This document shows positions 41,976 to 53,400 of a stretch of 64,000 nt of DNA, piece by piece. The DNA is taken from NCBI RefSeq assembly GCF_001643775.1, contig NZ_CP011402.1:2078432-2142431 (forward strand), written 5' to 3'. Both the position numbers and the translations under genes were made by a program. The stretch comes from Denitrobacterium detoxificans. Its GTDB lineage: Bacteria; Actinomycetota; Coriobacteriia; Coriobacteriales; Eggerthellaceae. Each line of letters starts with the position of its first letter. Position 1 is the first letter of the stretch. Under the pieces are notes generated by a model. It saw only the letters and a program-made list of their open reading frames with translations, ran no database searches and was not told the DNA's origin.

Positions 41976-43436
41976 ATGTCTGAAGAATGCGTTGCCGTAA
42001 CCGGCACCGATGAACCGAGTGGAAAACGCACCTGGCGCGATAGATTGCCCGCCATACCCCTCGCATTTCTGGGGCTTGGTATTTACCGTGCGTGGATCGA
42101 AATCGTCTTCGTGGGGTCTTTCGTGCACTACCCCGCCGCCACGTTCACGCTACGCGATACGTTCGATTTCACCACAAGCGGCATGCTTCTCATATGCATG
42201 TTGCTGGCGAAGCGCATCGGGCCACTATACCGCCGCAAGCCCGTATTCGTGGCCAGCGCGGTTATGCTCGCCCTTTCCACCTGCGGCATGTTCGCATCCA
42301 TATGGGTGCCCGAATATGCGTCGCTTCTGGGCCTGCCCTGCGCGCTGCTGGGTGGCGCAGGCATCGGTTTCACCATCCTGCTCTGGAGCGAACTCTACGG
42401 CTGCCTGAATCCCCTGCGCGTAGCCATGTACTATTCTGCCTCCATCATCGTGGGCGCCCTGATCATCTACATCTTCGAGGGCTTCAAGCTGCCCTGGCTG
42501 TTCACGCTCACAATGCTTCTACCCCTGATCTCGTTGGCGCTCGTGCGTCGCTCGTTTGGGCAGCTGCCGAAGGCCGAGCTTCCCAGTACCACCTGGGTGC
42601 GCTTCAGCGTACCGTGGAAAGCGGTACTCATGATGGCGCTCTACGCGTTCGCTTATGGCACGCTGGAACAGCCCCTGTACTCCAGTTTCTTCGGGCCGCA
42701 CTCCGCGCCCGGCACCGTTATCGTGGCGTGCGTGGTATTCGGCGGCGTACTCATGCTGGGCGACAAGTTCGACTTCAACATAATCTACCGCATGGCCCTG
42801 CCCCTCATGATCGTAGCGCTGCTAATAATCCCCTCTCTGGGCTTTTCTGGTGCGGTGGTTTCCAACCTGTGCATTTCGGGCGGCTATACCGCAATGGCCA
42901 TCCTCATCATGCTCATCTGCAGCAACATCTGCTACCGCTACGGCGTTTCGGCGGTATGGCTCTTCGGCATCGAACGCGGCGTGCGCATCCTGCTCATGTG
43001 CCTGGGGCGCATCCTCAGCTGGGCAGCGGGCACGTTCATGGTAGGTGCCATCGATGGCACCTACATAGTGGGAGCCATCGGCATCTGCGCCGTGCTGGGA
43101 GGCACCCTGGTGTTCCTTTCCGAGCGCGACCTTTCCAGTCGCTGGGGCGCCACGTTCCTCGACCAGACGGCCGCCACCCGCGAAATCGTGCAGAAGCAGG
43201 AAGTGGCCGACCGTTGCCACGCGCTCGCTTCGGAATACGGCCTCACCACGCGCGAGTCGGAAGTACTCCTGCTGCTGGCGCAGCGCAAGACCGTAGGCAT
43301 CATAGAGCGAGAGCTGTTCATCGCAAACGGTACCGCCAAAGCGCACATCAGGCACATCTATCAGAAGCTCGACATCCATTCGCGCGAAGAGCTCTTCGAA
43401 AAGCTCGCCATCGACGGCCTCCAGCCCCTCGACTAG
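41976..43436 (+). CDS. Membrane-embedded LuxR-family regulator
   Basis: The product has about 486 residues. Ten to twelve transmembrane helices begin with RLPAIPLAFLGLGIYRAWIE. The cytosolic end carries a LuxR helix-turn-helix: GLTTRESEVLLLLAQRKTVG, then FIANGTAKAHIRHIYQKLDI. A conserved SAVWLFGIERGVRILL segment near the last helices is shared with the regulator at the right window edge, so these are paralogues. It is divergent from a Tat flavoprotein that it presumably controls. No start has a good Shine-Dalgarno sequence; ATG 41976 is chosen, with GTG 41901 and ATG 41928 possible. Confidence 0.9.
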   Translation: MSEECVAVTGTDEPSGKRTWRDRLPAIPLAFLGLGIYRAWIEIVFVGSFVHYPAATFTLRDTFDFTTSGMLLICMLLAKRIGPLYRRKPVFVASAVMLALSTCGMFASIWVPEYASLLGLPCALLGGAGIGFTILLWSELYGCLNPLRVAMYYSASIIVGALIIYIFEGFKLPWLFTLTMLLPLISLALVRRSFGQLPKAELPSTTWVRFSVPWKAVLMMALYAFAYGTLEQPLYSSFFGPHSAPGTVIVACVVFGGVLMLGDKFDFNIIYRMALPLMIVALLIIPSLGFSGAVVSNLCISGGYTAMAILIMLICSNICYRYGVSAVWLFGIERGVRILLMCLGRILSWAAGTFMVGAIDGTYIVGAIGICAVLGGTLVFLSERDLSSRWGATFLDQTAATREIVQKQEVADRCHALASEYGLTTRESEVLLLLAQRKTVGIIERELFIANGTAKAHIRHIYQKLDIHSREELFEKLAIDGLQPLD

Positions 43437-43448
43437 CGCATTCGTCCA

Positions 43449-43651
43449 ACCGGAATAGGCGCATTCCGCCCGCAGGGCGGAACAGCGGGACGGACGCCCC
43501 CGACCCGGACAGACGAGCTTTCGCAACGCGAAAGCGAGCGGGATGCACCCCAACCCGGATAGGCGAGCTCTCGCCACCGGCGAGAGCGAGCGGGATGGGA
43601 CGCCCCAACCCGGATAGGCGAGCTTTCGGCCCCGCCGAAAGCGAGCGGGAC
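43449..43651. repeat. Cluster of four REP-like palindromes
   Basis: Units at 43449-43491, 43502-43542, 43552-43595 and 43606-43651 share the frame ACCCGGATAGGCG ... AGCGGGA. The inner stems differ but stay paired: TTCCGCC/GGCGGAA, GCTTTCG/CGAAAGC, GCTCTCG/CGAGAGC, GCTTTCGGC/GCCGAAAGC. They sit between convergent genes and are about 50 bases apart. Bases 43652-43744 show nothing else. Confidence 0.8.
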
Positions 43652-43744
43652 GGACCCCCCGGCCGTCGACCCGAACGGCCCCGAGACGGACCCCAGCTCG
43701 AACGTACCCGCGCCAGGCGCGGCCCCGGGATGGCCTGCCCCAGC

Positions 43745-44045
43745 CCGCGAAGCGGGCGGCGGGGCGCGTGGCCCATCGGGGGCACTGCGAAAGCAAACAA
43801 AAACGCGCTGTACCCGGGGTTGCCCGCGGAGAGCGGGAGGCGAAGCCTCACGCAAATCCGCGGGCAACCCCGGGCAGCGCGCAGTAAAAGCATGAACCAG
43901 CGCAGCGCACGAGCCCGGCGCCACCGACGCAAACGAAAGGGGAACGCGAGGGATAACCTCGCGTTCCCCTATGGGCGCAGCAACACGCCGGGCGAGCAGC
44001 GGAGCGGTGCCCCGATGGGCCACGCGCCCCACCGCCCGCACCCCG
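43745..44045 (+). repeat. Large multi-branched palindromic element, copy B
   Basis: The outer stem is 43752-43785 with 44007-44039 (about 33 pairs, one mismatch and one bulge). A 17-bp hairpin lies at 43813-43829/43858-43874 and has the same 28-base loop core as copy A. A third branch CCCGGCG/CGCCGGG (43914-43920/43986-43992) encloses an extra 13-bp hairpin (43939-43951/43957-43969). The junction GAGCAGCGGAGCG is at 43994-44006. It ends about 30 bases from the stop of the 44072 surface-protein gene. Confidence 0.78.
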
Positions 44046-44071
44046 GGATGGGAAAACCCAGCCCGAGAGGG

Positions 44072-47000
44072 TTAGCCTGCAGCTACGCCATACCAGGCAG
44101 TGCCCTCGTCATGCCAGCCCAGCTTCACGAGGTTCTTGTGCTCCTGGAGGCTGGTGGTGTAGTTGTGCGAGCCCGACTGGGCGTTGGGGTTGTACTCGCG
44201 GTAGAGCTTTACCGTCTGGGCGTCGTCGGAGTACCAGCCGATGCCCTCGTAGTTCCAGCCGAGCGAGACCAGCCAGTCACGCTCCTCGGCGCTCATGGTG
44301 TAGTGATGGTCACCGCCGTTGGGGTTGTACAGGCGGTAGACCGGCGTGTCGCTCGTCTCGGGGGCTACCCAGCCGGTGCCCTCGTACTGCCAGCCAAGCT
44401 TCACCAGGCCATCGCGCTCCTCGTCGCTGGCCGTGTAGAAGTGCTCGCCGCCGTTGGGGTTGTACAGGCGGTTCATGGCAACGGTCGCCACTTCGGGCGC
44501 AGGGTCGACAACGTTGAACGTCGTCGTCGCGGAACTGCCCACGTAGCGATTGATGCCCGTCACCGTGGCGGTGGCAGTACCCGCCTTCTCGGTGTCGGCG
44601 AACTCGATAACGTAATCGGTGCCAGCAACAAGCTGCTTGCCATCCAGCGTAACCGTGGCGTCGGGCGTAAGGGCCTCACCCGTTGCTGTCTGATCGGCCA
44701 CGGACACAACGGCCTTGCTCAGGTCGCCAGGATTAACCACCAGATACGCATCCGTGGGGTTCGGCATCATGGTGATGGAGAACGTCACGGGAATGAGCCC
44801 ATCAATCGAAGAGGAGATCACGCGGAACGTATTCACGCTCGCACCCTCAGCCGCAACGTTCTCGGCGGCAACATGATCGGCGCCATAGGTGATGCCGGCA
44901 ATGTAGCCATTGCCCTCGTCGGTAGGCGTGATGTCGATGGCATAGCTGCCCGCCGCTTCGGTAATGGTCGCTTCGGCTTCGATGAACTTGCCGGCCATGG
45001 AAGCCGTGCCGTCGCTCGTCTTCACGAAGGCGATGGGCGCGGAAGACGTAAACTGAACCACCATATCGGCCGAATCGGTGCGCATGGTGGGGCCAGCCTG
45101 ATAGGTGAACGCAACCGGGGTCACCGCATGCAGGGCGGATTCGTCCACCATAACGGCCCAATAGCCAGCGGCGACTTCGTCGGCGGCACTGTTGCCAACC
45201 GAAAGCCCCTTCATGAGCGAGGCGCCCTTGTCGTTGAACGCAACTACGGCCATAACCTTGCCGTCGGCATCAACTTCGGAAAGCCCCAGCTCACCCGTGG
45301 AGAATCCATTGGCCATGGAAACGCTCTGCGAAGAGAGGCCCTCGTAGGTGCCCGTGGTGTACCAGGTGGACTTTGCCGTACCCGTAAGCGCCGTAGCAAC
45401 CCGCTCAGCCGCCTTCAGGCGCTTATCGGCAGCCACCAGGCTCTCAGCGTCGCGGTTCTCGTCCTCCAGAGCGCTATTGGCTTCAGAAATCGCCTTGGTC
45501 AGCAGCGATGCGCCCATAGGCTGCAATTCGCCAGCAGCCAGCTCCTCAGCCGCAGCAATATCCCCCTGAAGCGCCTTGCTAGCCTCAACCTGCTCCTGGC
45601 TTGCCACCACGAACGTCTTGACGATCGACCCTGCGGCAAAGTTCTTGCCCGTGGAAACGACCTTCAGCGATCCGCCCGCCTCGTATACTTTCAAGTCGCT
45701 CACGGTGTAGTCGACGCCCTCGACAAGCGTGTACGGCTCGCCATTCACCGTTGCGGTGACAACAGGGTGAACCTCGCTAACGCCAGCAACCTGATCGGGA
45801 ACGGACACGCTTACCGTAGTCTCGTCGAACGAAAGCTGCGCGATGGAAAAGTCAACGGACTTCGTGCCCGTGAAGCCATCGCCGCCCTGCGCCGTTACGA
45901 CCATCGTGTAGGAGCCCGCATCGACAACCTGGTCAGCAGACACCTCTTCGCCGGCAGCATTGAGGTACGTCGTGGTGGTGAGCACCCCGCGCAGGTCGAA
46001 CGTGGCGTAAGAGCCATACGTATTGATGTAGGCGTACGTGCAATCGGCCATCGAAAGCGGCTGGGGCTGGCCCGTAAAGCTACGGGACGCAAACCCGCGA
46101 AGAACCGCGCCGGAAAGATCGACCGTGTCGGGGGTGATGGTGAAGCCCAGCAACGCTTCGCCTTCGTATCCGCCTATGCCCGTTACCACGACCGTGGGAC
46201 GCACTGCGGGATCACCCGCAACATCCCCTTCCTTGACCAGCAGATTGTCAGGCAGCCAGGGGTCGACGTTATTGCGATAGGACACAACGTAGTCAACGCC
46301 CTCCTGCAGCGTGTAGCCCTCGGAAGTCGCATGCACGGACGGCGTAATCGCCGAACCCGTATACGGATGCGACATCAAGTTGGAAACGCCTCCCAGCGAA
46401 TCGTACGTGACGACCTTCGAGATATCGCACTTCGCCACCTGGAATTCCGCCGAAGTAGAGCCAGCGTACACGCCCATGCCCGTCACGATGACCTTGGCGG
46501 TTCCCACCAGGCAGTTGTTCTCGTAGGAGACCGAATAGTCAACGCCTTCGGTAAGAAGCTCCCCGTTCATGGAAACGGAAAGGTACGGCAGCGTAACGGG
46601 GTTGCCGCCGTTATACGAAACCGACTCGTCGACGCCATTGAGCGTGGCATCGGCAATCGAAAGAGGCTCATCCAGAATGGAGAACGTCATCGAAGCGCTA
46701 TCGGTCACATTGCCCGTAACGGGCGTGCAGGTCACCGTATACGTTCCTGCGTCCACCGGCTCGACTTCCGCACCCGAAGCATCGGTGTAGGAAACCTTGT
46801 AGTCCGAAGCGGGAAGGATCTTTCCGCCATCCCACATCTTGAACTGGGGAGTGGGGGTAATGACGGAGCCCGTCTTCAGGAACTTGTTGCCACCCACCAG
46901 CGACATATCGACCACGAAGTTATTGGGGTCGAGGCTCGTGGGCGCAATGGTGAACGTTCCACTCACCGTGCCCTCGTACGAACCAATGCCCGTTGCGGTG

Positions 47001-47293
47001 TACGTTGCCGTACCCGCCTGCACGTTGTTCTCGTAGGAAATCGTGAAATGCGTGCCGGGCGTAAGCACGTTGTAATTCTCGTCGTATACGCCCTCATCGA
47101 ACGGACGAATCTCCTGACCCGTATACGATGGATCGCTCCACAGCTTGCCATCGAACCAGCTCTGCTGGAGCTGCGTGGCCGCCCACGCCTGCGGGGCGCT
47201 TACGAGCAGGGCGAACAGGGCAAGCACGAAGACGGCAACGCCCAGCGCACCGCCCTTCACTCCCCCGTATTTCATTCCCACGTTTGTTTGCAT
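44072..47293 (-). CDS. Secreted surface protein with beta repeats and C-terminal triple repeat
   Basis: This is a protein of about 1073 residues. ATG 47293 has GGAAGG four bases upstream and opens a signal peptide (ALGVAVFVLALFALLVSA, cleavage after AWA). Six or so beta repeats follow, with the pattern YTGQEIRP ... TISYENNVQAGTATYTATGI, variants of which recur (VSYENNCLVGTAKVIVTGMG). A central helical stretch (EQVEASKALQGDIAAAEELA) may be a short coiled coil. The C-terminus carries the three-unit tail NRLYNPNGGEHFYT, YRLYNPNGGDHHYT and YREYNPNAQSGSHNYT. No sortase motif is visible. It is likely an adhesin or envelope scaffold held by the tail repeats. It lies next to the giant protease, same strand, 128 bases apart. 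Confidence 0.88.
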   Translation of the reverse strand: MQTNVGMKYGGVKGGALGVAVFVLALFALLVSAPQAWAATQLQQSWFDGKLWSDPSYTGQEIRPFDEGVYDENYNVLTPGTHFTISYENNVQAGTATYTATGIGSYEGTVSGTFTIAPTSLDPNNFVVDMSLVGGNKFLKTGSVITPTPQFKMWDGGKILPASDYKVSYTDASGAEVEPVDAGTYTVTCTPVTGNVTDSASMTFSILDEPLSIADATLNGVDESVSYNGGNPVTLPYLSVSMNGELLTEGVDYSVSYENNCLVGTAKVIVTGMGVYAGSTSAEFQVAKCDISKVVTYDSLGGVSNLMSHPYTGSAITPSVHATSEGYTLQEGVDYVVSYRNNVDPWLPDNLLVKEGDVAGDPAVRPTVVVTGIGGYEGEALLGFTITPDTVDLSGAVLRGFASRSFTGQPQPLSMADCTYAYINTYGSYATFDLRGVLTTTTYLNAAGEEVSADQVVDAGSYTMVVTAQGGDGFTGTKSVDFSIAQLSFDETTVSVSVPDQVAGVSEVHPVVTATVNGEPYTLVEGVDYTVSDLKVYEAGGSLKVVSTGKNFAAGSIVKTFVVASQEQVEASKALQGDIAAAEELAAGELQPMGASLLTKAISEANSALEDENRDAESLVAADKRLKAAERVATALTGTAKSTWYTTGTYEGLSSQSVSMANGFSTGELGLSEVDADGKVMAVVAFNDKGASLMKGLSVGNSAADEVAAGYWAVMVDESALHAVTPVAFTYQAGPTMRTDSADMVVQFTSSAPIAFVKTSDGTASMAGKFIEAEATITEAAGSYAIDITPTDEGNGYIAGITYGADHVAAENVAAEGASVNTFRVISSSIDGLIPVTFSITMMPNPTDAYLVVNPGDLSKAVVSVADQTATGEALTPDATVTLDGKQLVAGTDYVIEFADTEKAGTATATVTGINRYVGSSATTTFNVVDPAPEVATVAMNRLYNPNGGEHFYTASDEERDGLVKLGWQYEGTGWVAPETSDTPVYRLYNPNGGDHHYTMSAEERDWLVSLGWNYEGIGWYSDDAQTVKLYREYNPNAQSGSHNYTTSLQEHKNLVKLGWHDEGTAWYGVAAG

Positions 47294-47386
47294 AAGACCT
47301 TCCTTTCCCTCGAGGCGCCCACGCGCCTCGCCTTTACGCATATACGGAAGTGGCCCGCGCCTTGCGGCGTGGGCCAGGAGGAACAA

Positions 47387-47414
47387 GGCGGGGAGCGCAT
47401 GTGCGCACCCCGCC
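47387..47414 (-). terminator. Hairpin after the giant protease gene
   Basis: GGCGGGG (47387-47393) pairs with CCCCGCC (47408-47414), 8 bases after the protease stop. A second stem TGGCCC/GGGCCA lies at 47351-47376. No long T-run follows. Confidence 0.5.
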
Positions 47415-47421
47415 CGATTCG

Positions 47422-50400
47422 TTATTTCATGCCATACCAGGCGATGCCTTCATCATTCCAGCCGGCGGCAACGAGCATTTCAGCTTCGCTCTTGCTGACG
47501 GTGTAATGATGCGCACCGGAGGAGGCATTCGGGTTATACAAGCGGAACAGCGGCGTACCCTGGGCATCGTCGGAGTACCAGCCAATGCCCTCGTAGTTCC
47601 AGCCGAGCGCCACAAGGCCCTTCATCTCTTCCTCGCTCACCGTGTAATGGTGGTCGCCGCCATTGGGGTTATACAGGCGGTAGACCGGCGTATCGCTGGT
47701 GACCGGGGCATTCCAGGCGCTACCTTCGAACGTCCAACCAGCCTTCACGAGCGTATCGCGCTCGGAAGGGACGGCCGTGTAGAAGTGCTCGCCCGAATTC
47801 GGGTTGTACAGACGCAGCATCTCGCACGTCTCGACCTTCACCGGGGCCGCAGTGCCCGATTCGTTGAAGGCGGCCATCTCGCTTACCAGCATCTCGTCGT
47901 GAGCATCCACCTGCGCCTGAGTTGCGCTGGAGCTAGATGCCACCGACTCGGCAGCGGCGATGGCGGCCTGCAGTGCAGCGTATGCGGCATCGGACTTGTC
48001 GCCCTGCTGAATAGCGCGCGCTTCCTCGATGTGGCCATTAAGCACGTCCTTGTCGACGCTTGCGGCCTCAGCGGCCTGCAGGGCCTGGAGGCTGGAAGCG
48101 GAAACGTACGACTTGGCGTTATCGGACAGCGCTTCGTATGCCGCACGAGCAGCAATGACGTCTGCCTGAGACTGAGCGCCAAGCGTGCTGGACAAGTTGG
48201 CGATCAGCTGCGTGGCATACGCAGCGCCTACGGCATCGAGCTTGGCAACGCTGTCAGCGGAAACCGCAGCGCGGGCCTGCTCGGACAGCGAGGCGTAACC
48301 ATCTTGCGCGGCCTTGACATCGGCGCCGTTCGCAGCGGTTACCGCATCGGCTTCCGGCAGGGCGGCAATGGCGGCCTCTACCGTACCCGACCCAGCAGTC
48401 AGCTGGAAGTCGGCAATGGCCTGCTGCAGCGCAGCCTGGGCAGACTTGATGTCGGAGCCCTGCGCATGATCGTTAGCGGCAACAGCCTGGGCATCATCGA
48501 TGGCCTGCTGCAGCGTCTGGTAGGCGCCCGCACTCGAAGTGCCCTGCTCGATGGCCTGCGCCACTTCAAGATCGGTCTGCAGCGCAGCCAGGTCCTCGCT
48601 TGCGGCGGCAGTCATCGCCTTCACGACGCCTGCGGTCTCAACGGTAAGGCACGACGCATCGCGCACTTCCGCGGTAAGCGTCTGGCCCGTAGTAATAGGC
48701 GTCCAATTCTCGCACACGTTCGACGTAGACCAATCCTGCACGGTCATGGTCTCGCCATCGGGAAGCGTGCTCACGAAGCGATACTCCTTCGAGCCGGCAA
48801 CACCACCCGCAACGTCTACGTACACCTTCTGCTTCTTGCCAGGCTTCACGACACCGCCGGCTTCAACGGCATCATCGGACGTAGCAGATGCGACCGTAAG
48901 ACCCGTCGACAGGGTGCCATTCTGAGAGTCGGAAATCATGTTGGCAACAGCCTGCTGGTCGAATTCGACATCGCAGCTCTGCTTGGTGGTGATGCCGGAG
49001 TACGACAGCGAGAAATCGACAACCTGGCGGCTTTGCAGCTGCTCAGCCGTGAGCGTTGCGAAGTAGTTATCGCCATCCTTCTCCATGGGCGCACCGCCGA
49101 TGCTCATGCCAATGATCATGTCGGCATACATGCTGTTCGGGGCAAAGATTACGGTATAGGTTCCGTCGCCATTCGAGAAGGCGGTCGTAGAGGAGCCAAG
49201 ATAGGTACCCACCGAAGACGTTTCGTCGGAACCGGTCTTGTACCAGCTCACGCCTACCGCATAGGTCTTCGCATCGCCGGTTTCCTCGCCCGTACCGCTG
49301 TTCGAAGGCTCGCCCACATGCAGCGTCGCAGACAGCGGCTGGTAATCCACCAAATGCGTAGTGCTCACGCCCATCGACTTCAGCGTCTTCTCGGCAACCT
49401 GCCAACCAGAGGTCACATTGCCCTCAGCGTCGGTCTTGGGCACATACACCTTGAAGGAGAGCATGCTAGACCCCGTGGGGGAAGACAGCTCAAGGGACTC
49501 GAGGCTTGCAGGCAGAACAAGCGTGCTCGGCGCCTCGTCATACACGATGGAAACCGTCTTCATACCTTCGCCGAAGTACGCGGAGCGCATACCCTCGAAC
49601 CCGCTGTAATCCATGCTGTCGAAGAACGCACCCGTCGGGAATTCGCCCTTGGTCAGGAAATTGTCCTCGGTAACAGTCGAACCCGTCTTGCCACTACGGA
49701 CAACCAGATGTTCGGGCATATTACCCATGAATGAATTGCTCGGGATGTACGCGACGCTGGCCATGTCGACCGTGGTGAGCTTGTCGGTGCTGTAGAAGCC
49801 CGTCACATGCTCCAGGCTTTCGGGGAAGTTAATTTCCTCGAGGTTGGAGCAGTTATTGAACGAACCTGTAGCCAGGTTGCGAATGCCTTCGGGCAGCGTA
49901 ACCTTGCGCAGGGAGCTATTGCCGCGGAACGCCTGCGCGTCAATAGACACCGTGCCCTCTTCCACCGTGTACTCAGTGAAGGTACTGCAGGGCAGGGACA
50001 AGATGAGATGCTTGCCAGGATACTGCGGGTCAACCTCAGCGCTCATTTCGCCATACAGCACGTTGTCGACGACATGATAGACCGGGTTGTTCTCGGATAC
50101 GGTGATCTCGGTCAGGGCGAAGTCACCCGTGAAGGCGCCCGCCATCGAACCGGTCATGCCCGCGCCGATATGAATCTTCTTCAGGTTAGGCATGTTGGCG
50201 AAGCAGCCACCGCTGATGGAAGTAAGCGTATCGGGGAAGATGAACTCGGTAAAGCCCGTATCCTCGCCGAAGGAGCCATCTCCGATCGATTCCAGGCGCG
50301 TGCCGAAGTCGAAGGACGTGAGGCTCTGGCAGTTGTAGAACACGTACGTGCCAATATGCTTGGTTCCGCCCACCTTTACGCTGGCGAGGAACTGGTTGTT

Positions 50401-53400
50401 CTGAAATGCGCCATTGCCAATGGTCTCCATGCTGCTCGGCAGGTCAACCTCGTTCAGCGAGCCTTCCACGAAGCAGTCGGCGCCAATCTCGCGCAGGCCT
50501 TCGGGGAACGTGACATGCTGCGTCGACGTAGAGGCAAAGGCATAATCGCCCAGACGCTCGGTACCCGCGGGCACATCGTAGCTCGAGCGCTTCGCGCCCT
50601 CGTTCACGGTCACGAGCGTCTTGCCGTCACCGCTGAACAGCACGCCGTCTACCACCTTGTAATTAGTCGTAGCAGGGGAAACCTTGTATTCAGCGCAATT
50701 GAGGTTGTAGGCAAAGGCTCGCTCCAAGGAATCGGCCGGAACGCCAGCGCCCACGGTGATCGACTTGCAATTGCGCATATTGGAGAATGCGCCTTCTCCC
50801 ACGCTCGTCACGCTATCGGGAATGACCATCTGGGACGCACCGCACGCCTGGAAGGCCCCCGCGCCAATCGTCTCCAGCCCGTCATTGAGCGTGAAGTTCT
50901 TGCTGGATACGCTCGAGAAGGCCATAACGCCCACGCTCTTCACGCCCGAGGGCAAGGTGATGTCCGTATTGCCAAGGCTCGTGCCCGAGAAGGCGCCATC
51001 CGCAATAGTGGTCAACGCGGAAGGCAGCTGGCCATTCACTACCGAGCCATCGGCCTTCACCACGCTGATGGATCCCAGGGAACCATCGGAGCTAAGCGCC
51101 TTGTCGCCGATCTCCGTTACGGCATCGCTCATGACAACATCCTGAACCGAGCAGTAATACAGCGTCTGAGCAGGAATCTTCGTGAGGCCGTAGGGGAAGG
51201 TAACCTTCTTCACGCTCGAGGTATTGAACGTGCCACTGCCCAGGTTTACCAGATTGCGAGGCAGCGTGATTTCGTCCAGCTTCAGATCGTAGTAGAAGAC
51301 ATTGTCTTCCATCGTGGTCAGACGGCTGGGATTGGTGTCGGAGTCTTCGAAGTTTACGGTCGTGAGGTTGGGCATATGCTCAAACGCGCCGTACTCGATC
51401 TTCTCCACGCTTGCGGGAACAGTGACGGTCTGGCAGCCCGTTTCGGCAAACGCTTGGGGCCCAATAACCTCAACGTTGTCGGGAATGGTCACGTTCTGCA
51501 AGGATCCGCCATAGTACAGCAAACGCGGACCTTCGGGGTACGTTTCGTCGATAACGAAATCGGCGTAGTTGTCCTGACGAACCTTTACGGTCATATTCGC
51601 CGTGTACGTGGAGGATTCTCCCGTTGCCGCGTCAACATGAGTCAACGTAGCGGTAAGGGTGGCGTTACCCGTGGTATTGCCAGCGGTGATCGTGCCCGTA
51701 GCAACGTTATCGCTACCTGCGGATGCGTCAGAGGAGTCCTTGACCGTCGCAATCGACTCATTGCTGCTGCTCCACACGATGCTATCGGAGGCATACGCAG
51801 GGGAAACAACGACCTTGGCGTCGTAATCCGACCCAAAGGACACCGTTGCCTCGTTCGTCTGCATCGCAATGCCCACCGATTCGGGAACCTCGGATACATG
51901 CACGGTGACGGTGTCGGACACGGAAGCATCGTACGTCGACGTACCCGTAATGGTAACGTCGCCCTTGGCATGGGCCGTCACAACGCCCTTGCTGTCAACC
52001 GAAGCGACGGTGGAATCAGCGCTTTCGTACGTGATGCCCGTTTCCGTTGCATTGCTGGGGGTAAACGCACTGGAAAGCGTCACGCTCTGACCCTCGTACA
52101 GCGTGCTCTCATCAGGCGTGATGTCAACAGCGGTAGGAGCGATCTGGTTGATGACAATCGTTTCCGGCGAGCCGCCATTCAGGCCGTAGTCATACGCATA
52201 CAGCGCAACCGTATCGGGCATCGGGTCGACGAGAGATGCCTCATCGGCAACGCCCTGCCACGCGGAGCGCAGATTGCTGATCGGAATATCGAAATGCCAG
52301 GTACGCGTGCCGTCCTCGTTCGTGACGTACTGCTCTTCCGACGCCTCGCTCACCGTGGCGCTGCCATTGCCGTCCTTGTCGTCGGCAAGCTGACGCAGGA
52401 AGTAGCCCTGATGCACGGTGTCGTAGAACTGTACGGCGGCAAGCCAGCTATTGTCGGTGACGTCGAAGCTCAACACGCGCTCATCGCCCTGACCGGAATA
52501 CGAGATGTTGGAAATAACCGGCGCCTGCGTATCGTAATAGAACGAATCGGTCTGCTTCTGAACGGCGCTGCCATCGCCACCGGCGGTGGTAGCCGTCTTC
52601 GTCATGGTGTACGTACCCTGCGGCAGGTAATTGCCCGTATCCTCGTCCTGGCCAGAGAATGCGAACGGACCCGTCCACTGCTCGCCATAGGTCATGCCGT
52701 AGTTGGAAGCGTAACGCGACTTCACCTGGTATTTCTGATCGAACGAACGCACGACCTCGCCCTGTTCGTTCGTGTATTCCACCGTATACTCGTTCAGGTT
52801 GCGGCGCAGGCCCGTCATGGGGCTGGCGCTATTCGGGCTCGAAGAGTACGGCGTGCTCGAAACCACCTGCTTGCCCTGATGTACGAAATTGGAGTAGTCG
52901 CCATCAACGGCCAGGCTCGTGCCGCCATCCAGCGGGTTGATGCCCAGAGGCAGGTTGGTCGTGCCACTCGTAAGGGCGGTACCGATTACGTGGGAACCCG
53001 TAACTACCTCTTCCCCGTTGATGGTCGTCTTGGAGGTAGAGCTGTAGCTATCGGAGTCAAATGCGGGGACGGCATCCCAATCGCCGTAGAAGCCGCAGAA
53101 CGGCGTGGACAGATCGGGGTTACCCGAGCCATCGGCAGCCTTCAGCAGGGCAAAGCCCTCAACGAACGTACCGTTCGGCGTATTGGCCGCAGCCCACTCG
53201 GTGAATGCGGAACCGCAGGAGATGTTCACCGTGTAGGAGGCGGAGCCATTGGCGGGAACAACCACGGCGCCATCGGTAAGGCCCGTGTAGCTCACGTCGA
53301 TGCCCTCACCCGTCCAGTCCTTGCTTGCCTGCTGGAACAGGCCATTCGCCACCGTATCGGAAATGGCGTGCGTATCGGGCGTATAGGAAGCTTCCGAATC

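Noticed and set aside
43449-43651. Integron attC sites
   Set aside because: Paired inverted arms are suggestive, but there is no integrase, no gene cassettes between units, and no conserved attC core triplet.
43433-44041. Pro/Ser/Arg-rich peptides encoded across the repeats
   Set aside because: They recur only because the DNA palindromes recur, appear in several frames and strands, and lack start signals.
42092-47506. Open frame of 1804 codons on the plus strand, antisense to a surface protein
   Set aside because: It runs across the LuxR gene, the palindromic repeats and the antisense of the surface protein. Its translation is Arg/His-rich with no domain, typical of the complement of GC-rich coding DNA.
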